Assembly (NCBI GenBank): GCA_002391225.1 | Contig: DGRV01000030.1 | Coordinates: 5,618 to 47,010, forward strand | From: Christensenella sp. UBA4379 | GTDB lineage: Bacteria; Bacillota; Clostridia; Christensenellales; Aristaeellaceae | Direction: 5' to 3' | Length of the DNA: 41,393 nt | Part shown: piece after piece, positions 30,054 through 36,972 of the stretch | Position numbering within the stretch: position 1 is the first letter of the stretch | How the letters are laid out: the number at the start of each line of letters is the position of its first letter | Made by a program: the position numbers and the translations under genes | Notes under the pieces: generated by a model | What the model saw: the letters and a program-made list of their open reading frames with translations, nothing else | What the model was told of the DNA's origin: nothing | Database searches by the model: none

Positions 30054-31520
30054 TTATTCTCCCGGGATCATGGTCAGCTCCGGCCTGTTGGCCTTCTGCC
30101 GGTCATACTCTTCTCCTAGTTTCATGATCTGTCGGAAAAATACCTCCGTCAGCAAGCCGTCCCCTTCCGCCGTCCATTCCCGGGCCGGCTCCGGCGAGGC
30201 GAAGTCATTGAAAACGTACTGGCCGCCGGAAACGTCCGCCCTCCAGTCCCCCTCTTTCGCCGTGCCGGTCAGATGCCAGGTTTTCCCGTCAAAGTCAAAC
30301 GTGAGAGAAAGGCCTGCCGCTTCGCCGTCCTCTATCTTCAGCAGGATGCTGTCCCCACCGTGAGCGGTGTCCAAGATGGTTCCGGCCGGATACCCACAGG
30401 ACAGAAACAACTGCCCGGATTCCTTCATCGTCACACGGACAAACAGCCGTCCCGAGCCGTCGTCGATCAGCTCCGCCAGCCGCAGGCCCGTCCCGTCTGA
30501 CTGAACGACAGCGTCGTTTTCGGTCTCTTCCCGCAAATGACGGCTCTCATATTCTTCCGCCGTTTCCAGTACGCAGTCCGGGTTCAGAAAGATCATCGGG
30601 AGCGGTTCCCCGTCCAGATATTCCTCGTCCAGCGACTCGTCATACCCGACCCATGTCACCGTGGACGGGATGACGATCGTCTCCGCCTCTGTCGCAGCAA
30701 AGGCGCGCGCGCCGATCTTTTCCAGCCCTTCGTTCAGAACGATCCGCTCTGTGGTGTTGCAGAACAGACCGTAGTCGGCGATTTCCTTCACGCTGCCCGG
30801 CACGATGATCGCCTTCAGGCCGACGCAGTCATAGGCGTTGTATCCGCCGATATACTCCACACTGTCCGGGAATTCGAGCGTCTCCTGCCAGTCGGAATAG
30901 TTTTCCAGGGCGTTGGCCTCGATCCTGCGGACGCGGGGCAGCGGCAGCTCCCGCGCCGAAGGGGCACAGTAGAGCAGACCCTCCGTCCGGCTGTCGATGA
31001 GGAAGCCGTTTTCCGCCCGGAACACCTGGTTTCCATTTGGGAATTCAATTTCCGCGTCCAGATGTTCAAAGGTCATGCCGACCGCAATGTCCGTCAGGGT
31101 CGATGGCAGGCTGACGGACTTTACGCCGTGCGCCTCGCAGAAGGCACCGTCCTCCAGCGCCGTCACACCTTCCGGGATCACGATTTTCTCCACCTTATCC
31201 CCGTCGTACGGCTGCCACTGCCCGTCGGGCAGGTCCAGCGGATCCCAGTTGTCAAAGGCGCACCAGCCGACCGCTGTGAGGGGCAGACCGCCAACCATGG
31301 CCGTTACATTCACCGTCCCAGGCTGCTCCCGCTCCTGTTCCATCCAGTAGCCGGTTAAAACAGCGTGATCTCCCTGTGCCTGAAAGAGAAAATGCTCCCC
31401 CAGGCTGTTATACGTCTCCCCCTGCCCGTCAAACCAGGATACCGTTTCTTCTCCCAGGCACAGGAAGGAAAAACAAAGCGTCAGCGCAAAGACAATCAAA
31501 AAACAGGTCATCCGTTTCAT
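30054..31520 (-). CDS. Secreted BspA-like leucine-rich repeat protein
   Basis: 488 residues from the ATG at 31520, nine bases after GGAGG. A signal peptide (MKRMTCFLIVFALTLCFSFL) is followed by the mature protein. Residues ~100-300 contain LRR_5 (BspA-type) units, recognisable as VEKIVIPEGVTALEDGAFCE, VKSVSLPSTLTDIA, LEFPDSVEYIGGYNAYD, LKAIIVPGSVKEIADYGLF, and IVLNEGLEKIGARAFAATEA. The C-terminal ~170 residues form a separate domain with Gly/Asp-rich strands, not recognised. Such proteins are common on gut Firmicutes and are thought to bind host or community surfaces. No sortase motif is visible. Confidence 0.85.
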   Translation of the reverse strand: MKRMTCFLIVFALTLCFSFLCLGEETVSWFDGQGETYNSLGEHFLFQAQGDHAVLTGYWMEQEREQPGTVNVTAMVGGLPLTAVGWCAFDNWDPLDLPDGQWQPYDGDKVEKIVIPEGVTALEDGAFCEAHGVKSVSLPSTLTDIAVGMTFEHLDAEIEFPNGNQVFRAENGFLIDSRTEGLLYCAPSARELPLPRVRRIEANALENYSDWQETLEFPDSVEYIGGYNAYDCVGLKAIIVPGSVKEIADYGLFCNTTERIVLNEGLEKIGARAFAATEAETIVIPSTVTWVGYDESLDEEYLDGEPLPMIFLNPDCVLETAEEYESRHLREETENDAVVQSDGTGLRLAELIDDGSGRLFVRVTMKESGQLFLSCGYPAGTILDTAHGGDSILLKIEDGEAAGLSLTFDFDGKTWHLTGTAKEGDWRADVSGGQYVFNDFASPEPAREWTAEGDGLLTEVFFRQIMKLGEEYDRQKANRPELTMIPGE

Positions 31521-31565
31521 GCTGTTCATCCTCCGTCCTCTTTCAGCCTTCTTTTGTTTTCTTTT

Positions 31566-31594
31566 ATTATATCATATCCTGCCGATCTGGTCAA
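31566..31594 (-). promoter_or_regulatory. Promoter of the LRR gene
   Basis: TTGACC (31594-31589), 17-base spacer, TATAAT (31571-31566). Confidence 0.85.
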
Positions 31595-31669
31595 CTTTTT
31601 CCCAGAACGTCCGGTTTTTCCTGAAAATGGTGATTCCCATTGCGGTTTCAAAAAAATGCCCGCAGGGCA

Positions 31670-31698
31670 TTGACAAGCGAATCATTCTGTGGTTTAAT
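31670..31698 (+). promoter_or_regulatory. Promoter of the XRE-cupin regulator
   Basis: TTGACA (31670-31675), 17-base spacer, TTTAAT (31693-31698). A small hairpin ATGCCC-gca-GGGCAT at 31655-31669 sits just upstream; its T run is on the minus strand. Confidence 0.8.
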
Positions 31699-31707
31699 GT
31701 TCCTGCT

Positions 31708-31755
31708 CAAAAAGTTTAGGAAAGCTAAACCGAGCGGCTGAACAAAAAGTTTAAC
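31708..31755. promoter_or_regulatory. Probable operator of the XRE-cupin regulator
   Basis: The inverted repeat GTTTAG-gaaag-CTAAAC (31714-31730) and a second half-site AAAAAGTTTAAC (31744-31755) lie just after the promoter. AAAAAGTTTA occurs twice as a direct repeat. Position and symmetry fit autoregulation. Confidence 0.6.
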
Positions 31756-31812
31756 ACTACTGACCCCAGACCGGCTGAACAGCGGCGGCCTGACAGGAAG
31801 GGGGCATCGCAC

Positions 31813-32361
31813 ATGGGAACCCAGGACATCGGCAGGAAACTCAAACAGCTGAGGATCCAGCGCAACCTCACCCAGGAGGAAATGGCGGACCGGTGTGAGC
31901 TGAGCAAGGGCTTCATCTCCCAGGTGGAGCGGAACCTCGCCTCCCCTTCGATCGCCACCCTGACGGATATGCTGGAAGCCCTGGGCACCACCCTGGAGGA
32001 GTTTTTTTCCGGCCCCTCCCAGGAGCAGTTCATCTTCACCGAGAACGACATGTTTGAAAAGGTGGACGAGGAGCGCGGGGTCAAGGTGGTCTGGCTGGTG
32101 CCCGTCGCCCAGAAAAACCGGATGGAGCCGATCCTGATCACCCTGTCCCCCGGCGGGCGCACCGAGGAGATGGCCCCCCACGAGGGCGAAGAATTCGGCT
32201 ACGTGCTGCAGGGCTCCCCCCAGTTGGTGCTGGGCGGGCAGACGCATCGCCTAAAGCCCGGCGCCAGCTTCAGCATCCACCCCGGCCAGCCCCACTACCT
32301 CCAGAACCGCGCCAAAACCCAGGCCCGCGTCCTGTGGATCTCAACACCACCCTCATTTTAA
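31813..32361 (+). CDS. XRE-family regulator with C-terminal cupin domain
   Basis: 182 residues. The N-terminal XRE helix-turn-helix (IGRKLKQLRIQRNLTQEEMADRCELSKGFISQVERN) is followed by a cupin domain with the strands APHEGEEFGYVLQGSPQLVLGG and FSIHPGQPHYLQN. This layout matches PuuR-type regulators, which respond to putrescine or other small ligands. Start ATG 31813 follows GGAAGGGGG. It precedes potABCD on the same strand, so control of polyamine uptake is the natural inference. The 225 bases between them are filled with repeats and have no promoter I can see, so read-through from 31670 is likely. Confidence 0.9.
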   Translation: MGTQDIGRKLKQLRIQRNLTQEEMADRCELSKGFISQVERNLASPSIATLTDMLEALGTTLEEFFSGPSQEQFIFTENDMFEKVDEERGVKVVWLVPVAQKNRMEPILITLSPGGRTEEMAPHEGEEFGYVLQGSPQLVLGGQTHRLKPGASFSIHPGQPHYLQNRAKTQARVLWISTPPSF

Positions 32362-32560
32362 GGTAGGAGGTAGGAGGGAGGAGGGAGGAGGTTTTTAGTG
32401 GCATGCGCAATGGCGAATGCGTAATGCCTAATGCGTAATGCCTAATGCGTAAATTCCGCCACGCATTTCTCCTCTTCACTCACCATATACCTCCTACCTA
32501 CTACCTCCTACCTCCTACCTAATCCCTATTCCCCAATCCCCCAGTCCCTAATCCCTATTC
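32361..32560. repeat. Heptamer-repeat region between the regulator and potA
   Basis: Three repeat types lie in one intergenic stretch. First are AGGTAGG/AGGAGG tracts at 32361-32391, of which the 17 bases 32361-32377 are exactly complementary to 32504-32520. Next is TAATGCG/TAATGCC alternating at 32410-32452. Last are C-rich CCCTAAT/CCCTATT/CCCCAAT heptamers at 32520-32560. The long inverted repeat could form a large stem in RNA. Confidence 0.8.
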
Positions 32561-32586
32561 CCCCCAACAACAGCGGAGGTCCTCCT

Positions 32587-33687
32587 ATGCCCGAAATCAA
32601 TGTTCCCCGCCTCGAGTTTACCAGCATGGAAGAGCAGCCCCGTCTGATCACCCTCAAGGGCATCACCAAGGCCTATGACGGGGTGACGGTGCTGGACCAC
32701 ATCAACCTGTACATCCGCAAGAAGGAGTTCGTGACCCTGCTGGGCCCCTCCGGCTGCGGGAAAACAACGACGCTGCGCATCATCGGCGGGTTTGAAAACC
32801 CGGACGAGGGGAGCGTTATTTTCGACGGGCAGGACATCACCGGCGTTCCGCCTTACAAGCGCCGCGTCAACACGGTGTTCCAGAAGTACGCCCTCTTCCC
32901 CCACCTGAACGTGGCGGACAACATCGCCTTCGGCCTGAAGCTGAAAAAGACGCCCAGGGACGAGATCCGCCAGAAGGTCGACCGGATGCTGGACCTGGTC
33001 AACATGTCCGGCTACGGCAAGCGCAGCGTGGAGTCCCTCTCGGGCGGCCAGCAGCAGCGCATCGCCATCGCCCGCTCCCTGGTCAACGAGCCCGAGGTCC
33101 TTCTGCTGGACGAGCCCCTTGGGGCACTGGACCTCAAGCTGCGCAAGGAGATGCAGCTGGAGCTTAAGTCCATGCAGCAGCGTCTTGGCATCACCTTCCT
33201 CTACGTCACCCACGACCAGGAGGAGGCCCTCACCATGTCCGACACCATCGTCGTCATGCAGGGCGGGCGGATCCTGCAGATCGGTACACCCAAGGGCATT
33301 TACGACGAGCCGAAGAACGCCTTCGTCGCCAACTTCATCGGAGAGAGCAACATCATCCCCGGCACGATGATCCGCGACGAGCTGGTGGAGTTCTGCGGGA
33401 CGAAGTTTGCCTGCGTGGACGAGGGCTTCGGCGAAAACACCCCGGTGGACGTGGTTATCCGCCCCGAGGACATCGTGCTGGTGGGCGAGGACGTCGGCCA
33501 CCTGACCGGCGTGGTCCGCTCCGTGCTGTTTAAGGGCGTCCACTACGAGATGATGATCGAGGCCGGCGGCATCCTGTGGAAGGTCCATTCCACCGCCATG
33601 GAGCCGGAAGGCAGCCGGGTCGGCCTGTCGGTCGTGCCCTTCAACATCCACATCATGCACAAGATGGAGGAGGGAGAGAAAAAGTGA
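32587..33687 (+). CDS. potA: Spermidine/putrescine ABC transporter ATPase PotA
   Basis: 366 residues. It powers polyamine uptake from the cytoplasmic side. Walker A is GPSGCGKTT (53-61); the signature is ESLSGGQQQRIAIARSL, Walker B VLLLDEPLGALD, and the switch histidine lies in YVTHDQEEA. The C-terminal TOBE domain (~290-366) matches PotA. The opening RLEFTSMEEQPRLITLKGITKAYDGVTVLDHINL is family-typical. Start ATG 32587 follows GGAGG. Its stop overlaps the GTG start of potB. Confidence 0.95.
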   Translation: MPEINVPRLEFTSMEEQPRLITLKGITKAYDGVTVLDHINLYIRKKEFVTLLGPSGCGKTTTLRIIGGFENPDEGSVIFDGQDITGVPPYKRRVNTVFQKYALFPHLNVADNIAFGLKLKKTPRDEIRQKVDRMLDLVNMSGYGKRSVESLSGGQQQRIAIARSLVNEPEVLLLDEPLGALDLKLRKEMQLELKSMQQRLGITFLYVTHDQEEALTMSDTIVVMQGGRILQIGTPKGIYDEPKNAFVANFIGESNIIPGTMIRDELVEFCGTKFACVDEGFGENTPVDVVIRPEDIVLVGEDVGHLTGVVRSVLFKGVHYEMMIEAGGILWKVHSTAMEPEGSRVGLSVVPFNIHIMHKMEEGEKK

Positions 33688-34703
33688 CCGATTTTCAGGT
33701 GCCCTCCTGGGGCTACTGGGTCATGGGCGTCGGCTTCATCGTCTTTATCGCCCTGCTGGTGGCCTACATCCACAAAAACCGCGGGTTCAAGCGGCCGTTC
33801 TTTGCATCGCCCTACGTGCTGTGGCTGATCGTGTTCACGGTCCTTCCCTGCCTGCTGGTGTGCTACTTTTCCTTTACCGACCCGGCCGGGAACTTTACCC
33901 TGGATAACTTCAAGAACTTCTGGGACAGCAACTACAACGCCCGCAAGGCCATCGACCCGGCCGAGCTGGACACCTACCTGAGCATGGGCCTGACGCTGAA
34001 CGACTTAGGCCTGGCCCGGAACTCCATCAACATCGACACCCTGGTCTTTTCCCTCTGGATGGCCTTCCTGTGCACGGTCATCTGCCTGCTGCTGGGCTAC
34101 CCCGCCGCCCATATCATGGCGGACCGGGATTTTAAGCTCGGCCCCACCCTGGTCATCCTCTTCATCGTCCCGATGTGGATGAACTTCCTGTTGCGCACCA
34201 TCGCCATGATGAGCCTGCTGGAAGACAACGGCCTGATCAACACGATCCTGGAATGGGTGGGCATCGGGCGGCAGAAGCTGCTCAACAACACCGCCGCCGT
34301 CCAGGTAGGCATGATCTACAACTTCCTGCCCTTCATGGTCTTCCCCATCTACAACGTGCTCAACAAGATGGACTACAAGCTCTCCGAGGCCGCCATGGAC
34401 CTGGGCTGCGACAAGTGGCACACCTTCTACAAGGTCACCCTGCCCCTGTCCGTCCCGGGCATCGTCAGCGGCATCACCATGGTCTTTATGCCGGCGGTCA
34501 CCACCTTCTACATTTCCCGCCTGCTGGGCGGCGGCAAGGTGCAGCTCTTCGGCGACCTGATCGAAGCGAAGTTCCTCTCCACCAGCGTGACGGAGTGGAA
34601 CGTGGGCTCCGCCCTGAGCTTGCTGATGATGATCCTGATTCTGGCGTCGCTGGGCCTGCTGCGCAAGGCGGACCCCAAAGGGGAAGGAGGCGGAATCGTC
34701 TAA
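33684..34703 (+). CDS. potB: Polyamine ABC transporter permease PotB
   Basis: 339 residues from the GTG at 33684, which overlaps the potA stop (GTGA); AGGGAGAG precedes it. An extra helix near the N-terminus (VMGVGFIVFIALLVAYI) is followed by the six-helix permease beginning FASPYVLWLIVFTVLPCLLVCYF. The loop contacting PotA reads LSEAAMDLGCDKWHTFYKVTLPL. The passage IVPMWMNFLLRTIAMMSLLEDNGLIN is highly characteristic of PotB. The stop is directly followed by the potC start. Confidence 0.93.
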   Translation: MTDFQVPSWGYWVMGVGFIVFIALLVAYIHKNRGFKRPFFASPYVLWLIVFTVLPCLLVCYFSFTDPAGNFTLDNFKNFWDSNYNARKAIDPAELDTYLSMGLTLNDLGLARNSINIDTLVFSLWMAFLCTVICLLLGYPAAHIMADRDFKLGPTLVILFIVPMWMNFLLRTIAMMSLLEDNGLINTILEWVGIGRQKLLNNTAAVQVGMIYNFLPFMVFPIYNVLNKMDYKLSEAAMDLGCDKWHTFYKVTLPLSVPGIVSGITMVFMPAVTTFYISRLLGGGKVQLFGDLIEAKFLSTSVTEWNVGSALSLLMMILILASLGLLRKADPKGEGGGIV

Positions 34704-35471
34704 ATGAAAGCGCTCAAACGCATTTATCTGGGGCTGATCCTCGCTTTCCTCTACATCCCCATCCTGGTGCTGATCATCCAGTCCTTTAACGCCGGGGAGA
34801 GCCGCGCCAAGTGGGAGGGCTTTTCCTTCGTCTGGTACGGCAAGCTCTTCAACGACCCCAACATCATGCACTCCCTGTGGATCACCCTGAGCATCGCCGT
34901 ACTGGCGGCCCTGTTTTCCACCATCCTGGGCACCCTGGCCGCCATCGGCATCCACGCGATGCGCAAGCGTCCCCAGTCCCTGATGCTGACGCTGAACAAC
35001 ATTCCCATGACCATGCCGGACATCGTGACCGGTATCAGTCTGATGCTGCTGTTCATCTTCACCCGGGTGGAGCGCGGGTACGTGACGATGCTGCTGGCCC
35101 ACATCACCTTCGACACCCCTTACGTGATCCTGTCGGTGATGCCCAAGCTCAAGCAGATGAACAAGAACACCTACGAGGCCGCCCTGGACCTGGGGGCCAC
35201 CCCGATGTACGCCCTGCTCCACGTGATCCTGCCGGAGGTCATGCCCGGCGTGATCACCGGCGCGATGCTGGCCTTCACCCTGTCGCTGGACGATTTCACG
35301 ATCAGCTACTTTACCACATCGCCCCTGGTCCAGAACCTCTCCACCCTGATCTACTCCCAGGCCCGAAAGGGCATCAAGCCTACGATGAACGCCCTGTCCG
35401 CGCTGATGTTCGTGGTCCTGCTGGTCCTGCTGCTGCTGGTCAACAAGAGGACCGACGAGGAAAAATCCTGA
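34704..35471 (+). CDS. potC: Polyamine ABC transporter permease PotC
   Basis: 255 residues, normal length. The second membrane half of the polyamine importer. The sequence opens IYLGLILAFLYIPILVLIIQSFN, contains the PotC-typical PMTMPDIVTGISLMLLF and the ATPase-contact loop YEAALDLGATPMYALLHVILPE, and ends SLDDFTISYFTTSP and a last helix. It begins one base after the potB stop. A 59-base gap with a small hairpin (GCTTTC/GAAAGC) separates it from potD. Confidence 0.94.
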   Translation: MKALKRIYLGLILAFLYIPILVLIIQSFNAGESRAKWEGFSFVWYGKLFNDPNIMHSLWITLSIAVLAALFSTILGTLAAIGIHAMRKRPQSLMLTLNNIPMTMPDIVTGISLMLLFIFTRVERGYVTMLLAHITFDTPYVILSVMPKLKQMNKNTYEAALDLGATPMYALLHVILPEVMPGVITGAMLAFTLSLDDFTISYFTTSPLVQNLSTLIYSQARKGIKPTMNALSALMFVVLLVLLLLVNKRTDEEKS

Positions 35472-35530
35472 TCCCCCGCTTTCTAAGGTGAAAGCATCCC
35501 CATATCAACACTAAAACGGAGGACACAAGC

Positions 35531-36568
35531 ATGAAAAAGATGGTTTCCCTGGCTCTGATGATGGCGCTCTGCCTGGCCCTGATCCCCGCCCACGCCGCCC
35601 AGGAAGTGGTCAACGTGTACAACTGGTATGATTACATGGATGAAGAGGTCTTCGAGATCTTCGAACAGGAGACCGGCATCCACGTCAACAAAATGTACTT
35701 CACCACCAACGAGGACATGATGCTGCAGGTCGAGGTCAGCCCCGGCGCGTACGACCTGGTCTTCCCCTCCGACTACTGCGTGGAGCGGATGATTTCCAAG
35801 AACATGCTGGCGGAAATCAACTTTGACAACGTGCCCAACTTCGTCCACATCCAGGACAGCCTCAAAAACCCCGACTACGACCCGGAGAACAAATACTCCG
35901 TCCCCTTCATGTGGGGCACCGTGGGCATCCTGTACAACACTAAGCTGGTGGACGAGCCCGTCGAATCCTGGGGCATCCTGTGGGACGAAAAGTACGCTGA
36001 CAGCATCTTCATGATGGACTCCATGCGCGACACCCTGGGCGTGGCCCTCAAGTACCTGGGCTACTCCATGAACTCCCGCGACCTGATCGAGCTCAAGGCC
36101 GCCACCGACAAGCTGATCGCCCAGAAGCCCATCGTCAAGGCCTACTACGTGGACGAGACCAAGGACAAGATGGTGGCCGGCGAAGCCGCCCTGGCCCTGA
36201 TCTACTCCGGCGACGCCCTCTACGCCATGGAAAAGAACGAGGACCTCGATTACGCCGTGCCCATGGAGGGCAGCAACGTCTGGATTGACCCGATGGTCAT
36301 CCCCGCCACCGCCAAGAACAAGGAAAACGCTGAAAAGCTGATCGACTTCCTCTGCCGCCCCGAGATCGCGCAGAAGAACTGCGAATACATCTGGTACTCT
36401 TCACCCAACGCCGACGCCATCGAGCTGATGGGCGAGGACTACACCGAGAACAAGACCATCAACCCCGACCCGGACGTCATCCAGCGCTGCGAATTCTTCC
36501 ACGACATCCCGGACGACAAGCTGACCCTGTACAACAACTTCTGGGGACAGGTCAAAAACGCGAAATAA
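35531..36568 (+). CDS. potD: Polyamine-binding protein PotD
   Basis: 345 residues. It binds spermidine or putrescine outside the membrane and delivers it to PotBC. A signal peptide (MKKMVSLALMMALCLALIPA, HA) precedes AQEVVNVYNWYDYMDEEVFEIFEQETG, a clear PotD/PotF opening. Further blocks are DLVFPSDYCVERMISKNMLAEI, YSVPFMWGTVGILYN and a C-terminal AKNKENAEKLIDFLCRPEIAQ. The cysteine in the signal is not in a lipobox, so anchoring is unexplained. Start follows ACGGAGGACACAAGC. The gene ends with a perfect hairpin and repeat copy 3. Confidence 0.95.
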   Translation: MKKMVSLALMMALCLALIPAHAAQEVVNVYNWYDYMDEEVFEIFEQETGIHVNKMYFTTNEDMMLQVEVSPGAYDLVFPSDYCVERMISKNMLAEINFDNVPNFVHIQDSLKNPDYDPENKYSVPFMWGTVGILYNTKLVDEPVESWGILWDEKYADSIFMMDSMRDTLGVALKYLGYSMNSRDLIELKAATDKLIAQKPIVKAYYVDETKDKMVAGEAALALIYSGDALYAMEKNEDLDYAVPMEGSNVWIDPMVIPATAKNKENAEKLIDFLCRPEIAQKNCEYIWYSSPNADAIELMGEDYTENKTINPDPDVIQRCEFFHDIPDDKLTLYNNFWGQVKNAK

Positions 36569-36569
36569 C

Positions 36570-36595
36570 CGCTAGGGGGACACGTCCCCCTAGCG
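36570..36595 (+). other. Perfect 12-pair hairpin after potD
   Basis: CGCTAGGGGGAC and GTCCCCCTAGCG pair around AC, three bases past the potD stop. There is no T run. Like the hairpin at 19661-19691, it comes directly before a copy of the structured element. Confidence 0.8.
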
Positions 36596-36606
36596 AGGAC
36601 CCCCTC

Positions 36607-36795
36607 GCCTTTGCCTCTCGCGTCTACGACGCTCCCGGGCGGCAAAGGCGCAAGGTATGTATTTTTGCTCCGCAGAAGTGGAGAGGGCTTCGTTTTCCCA
36701 AGTAGCATTCTGCTGCGCAAAAATACTCCTCGCGGCGTACATGCCGCCGCTGCGGATTACCATCATGGGGAAGGTTCCCCCTGATCACCCCCTCC
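36607..36795 (+). repeat. Structured dispersed element, copy 3
   Basis: Same layout as copies 1 and 2 but with many paired changes: GCCTTTGCC/GGCAAAGGC in the first stem, CGTC-tac-GACG at its tip, GTATTTTTGC/GCAAAAATAC in the middle stem, and GCGGC/GCCGC in the short stem. Conserved single-stranded parts include CTCCCGGG, CAAGGTA, CAGAAGTG and TGATCACCCCC. It is downstream of potD in the same direction. Confidence 0.8.
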
Positions 36796-36850
36796 GCAGG
36801 GCATCCCGCTACTTTAAACGCCTAAAAACTTAGCAAAGAGTTACAATAGA

Positions 36851-36894
36851 AAAAACAGGCCGACAGAGTCGTTTTGCTCCGCCGGCTTGTTTTA
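36851..36894. terminator. Terminator between potD and the protease gene
   Basis: AAACAGGCCGAC (36853-36864) pairs imperfectly with GCCGGCTTGTTT (36881-36892). The minus strand has the better T run and so serves the leftward protease gene. The 78 bases before that gene hold nothing else. Confidence 0.65.
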
Positions 36895-36972
36895 TATGAT
36901 ACGTGAAACCTTATAAAGCTTTTTTCTTAGTATGCCATCAAAGATTTGTATCCGATATATCAATACAGGGAT

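Noticed and set aside
32361..32560. CRISPR-like repeat region
   Set aside because: Repeats are only seven bases with no spacers of constant size and no cas genes.
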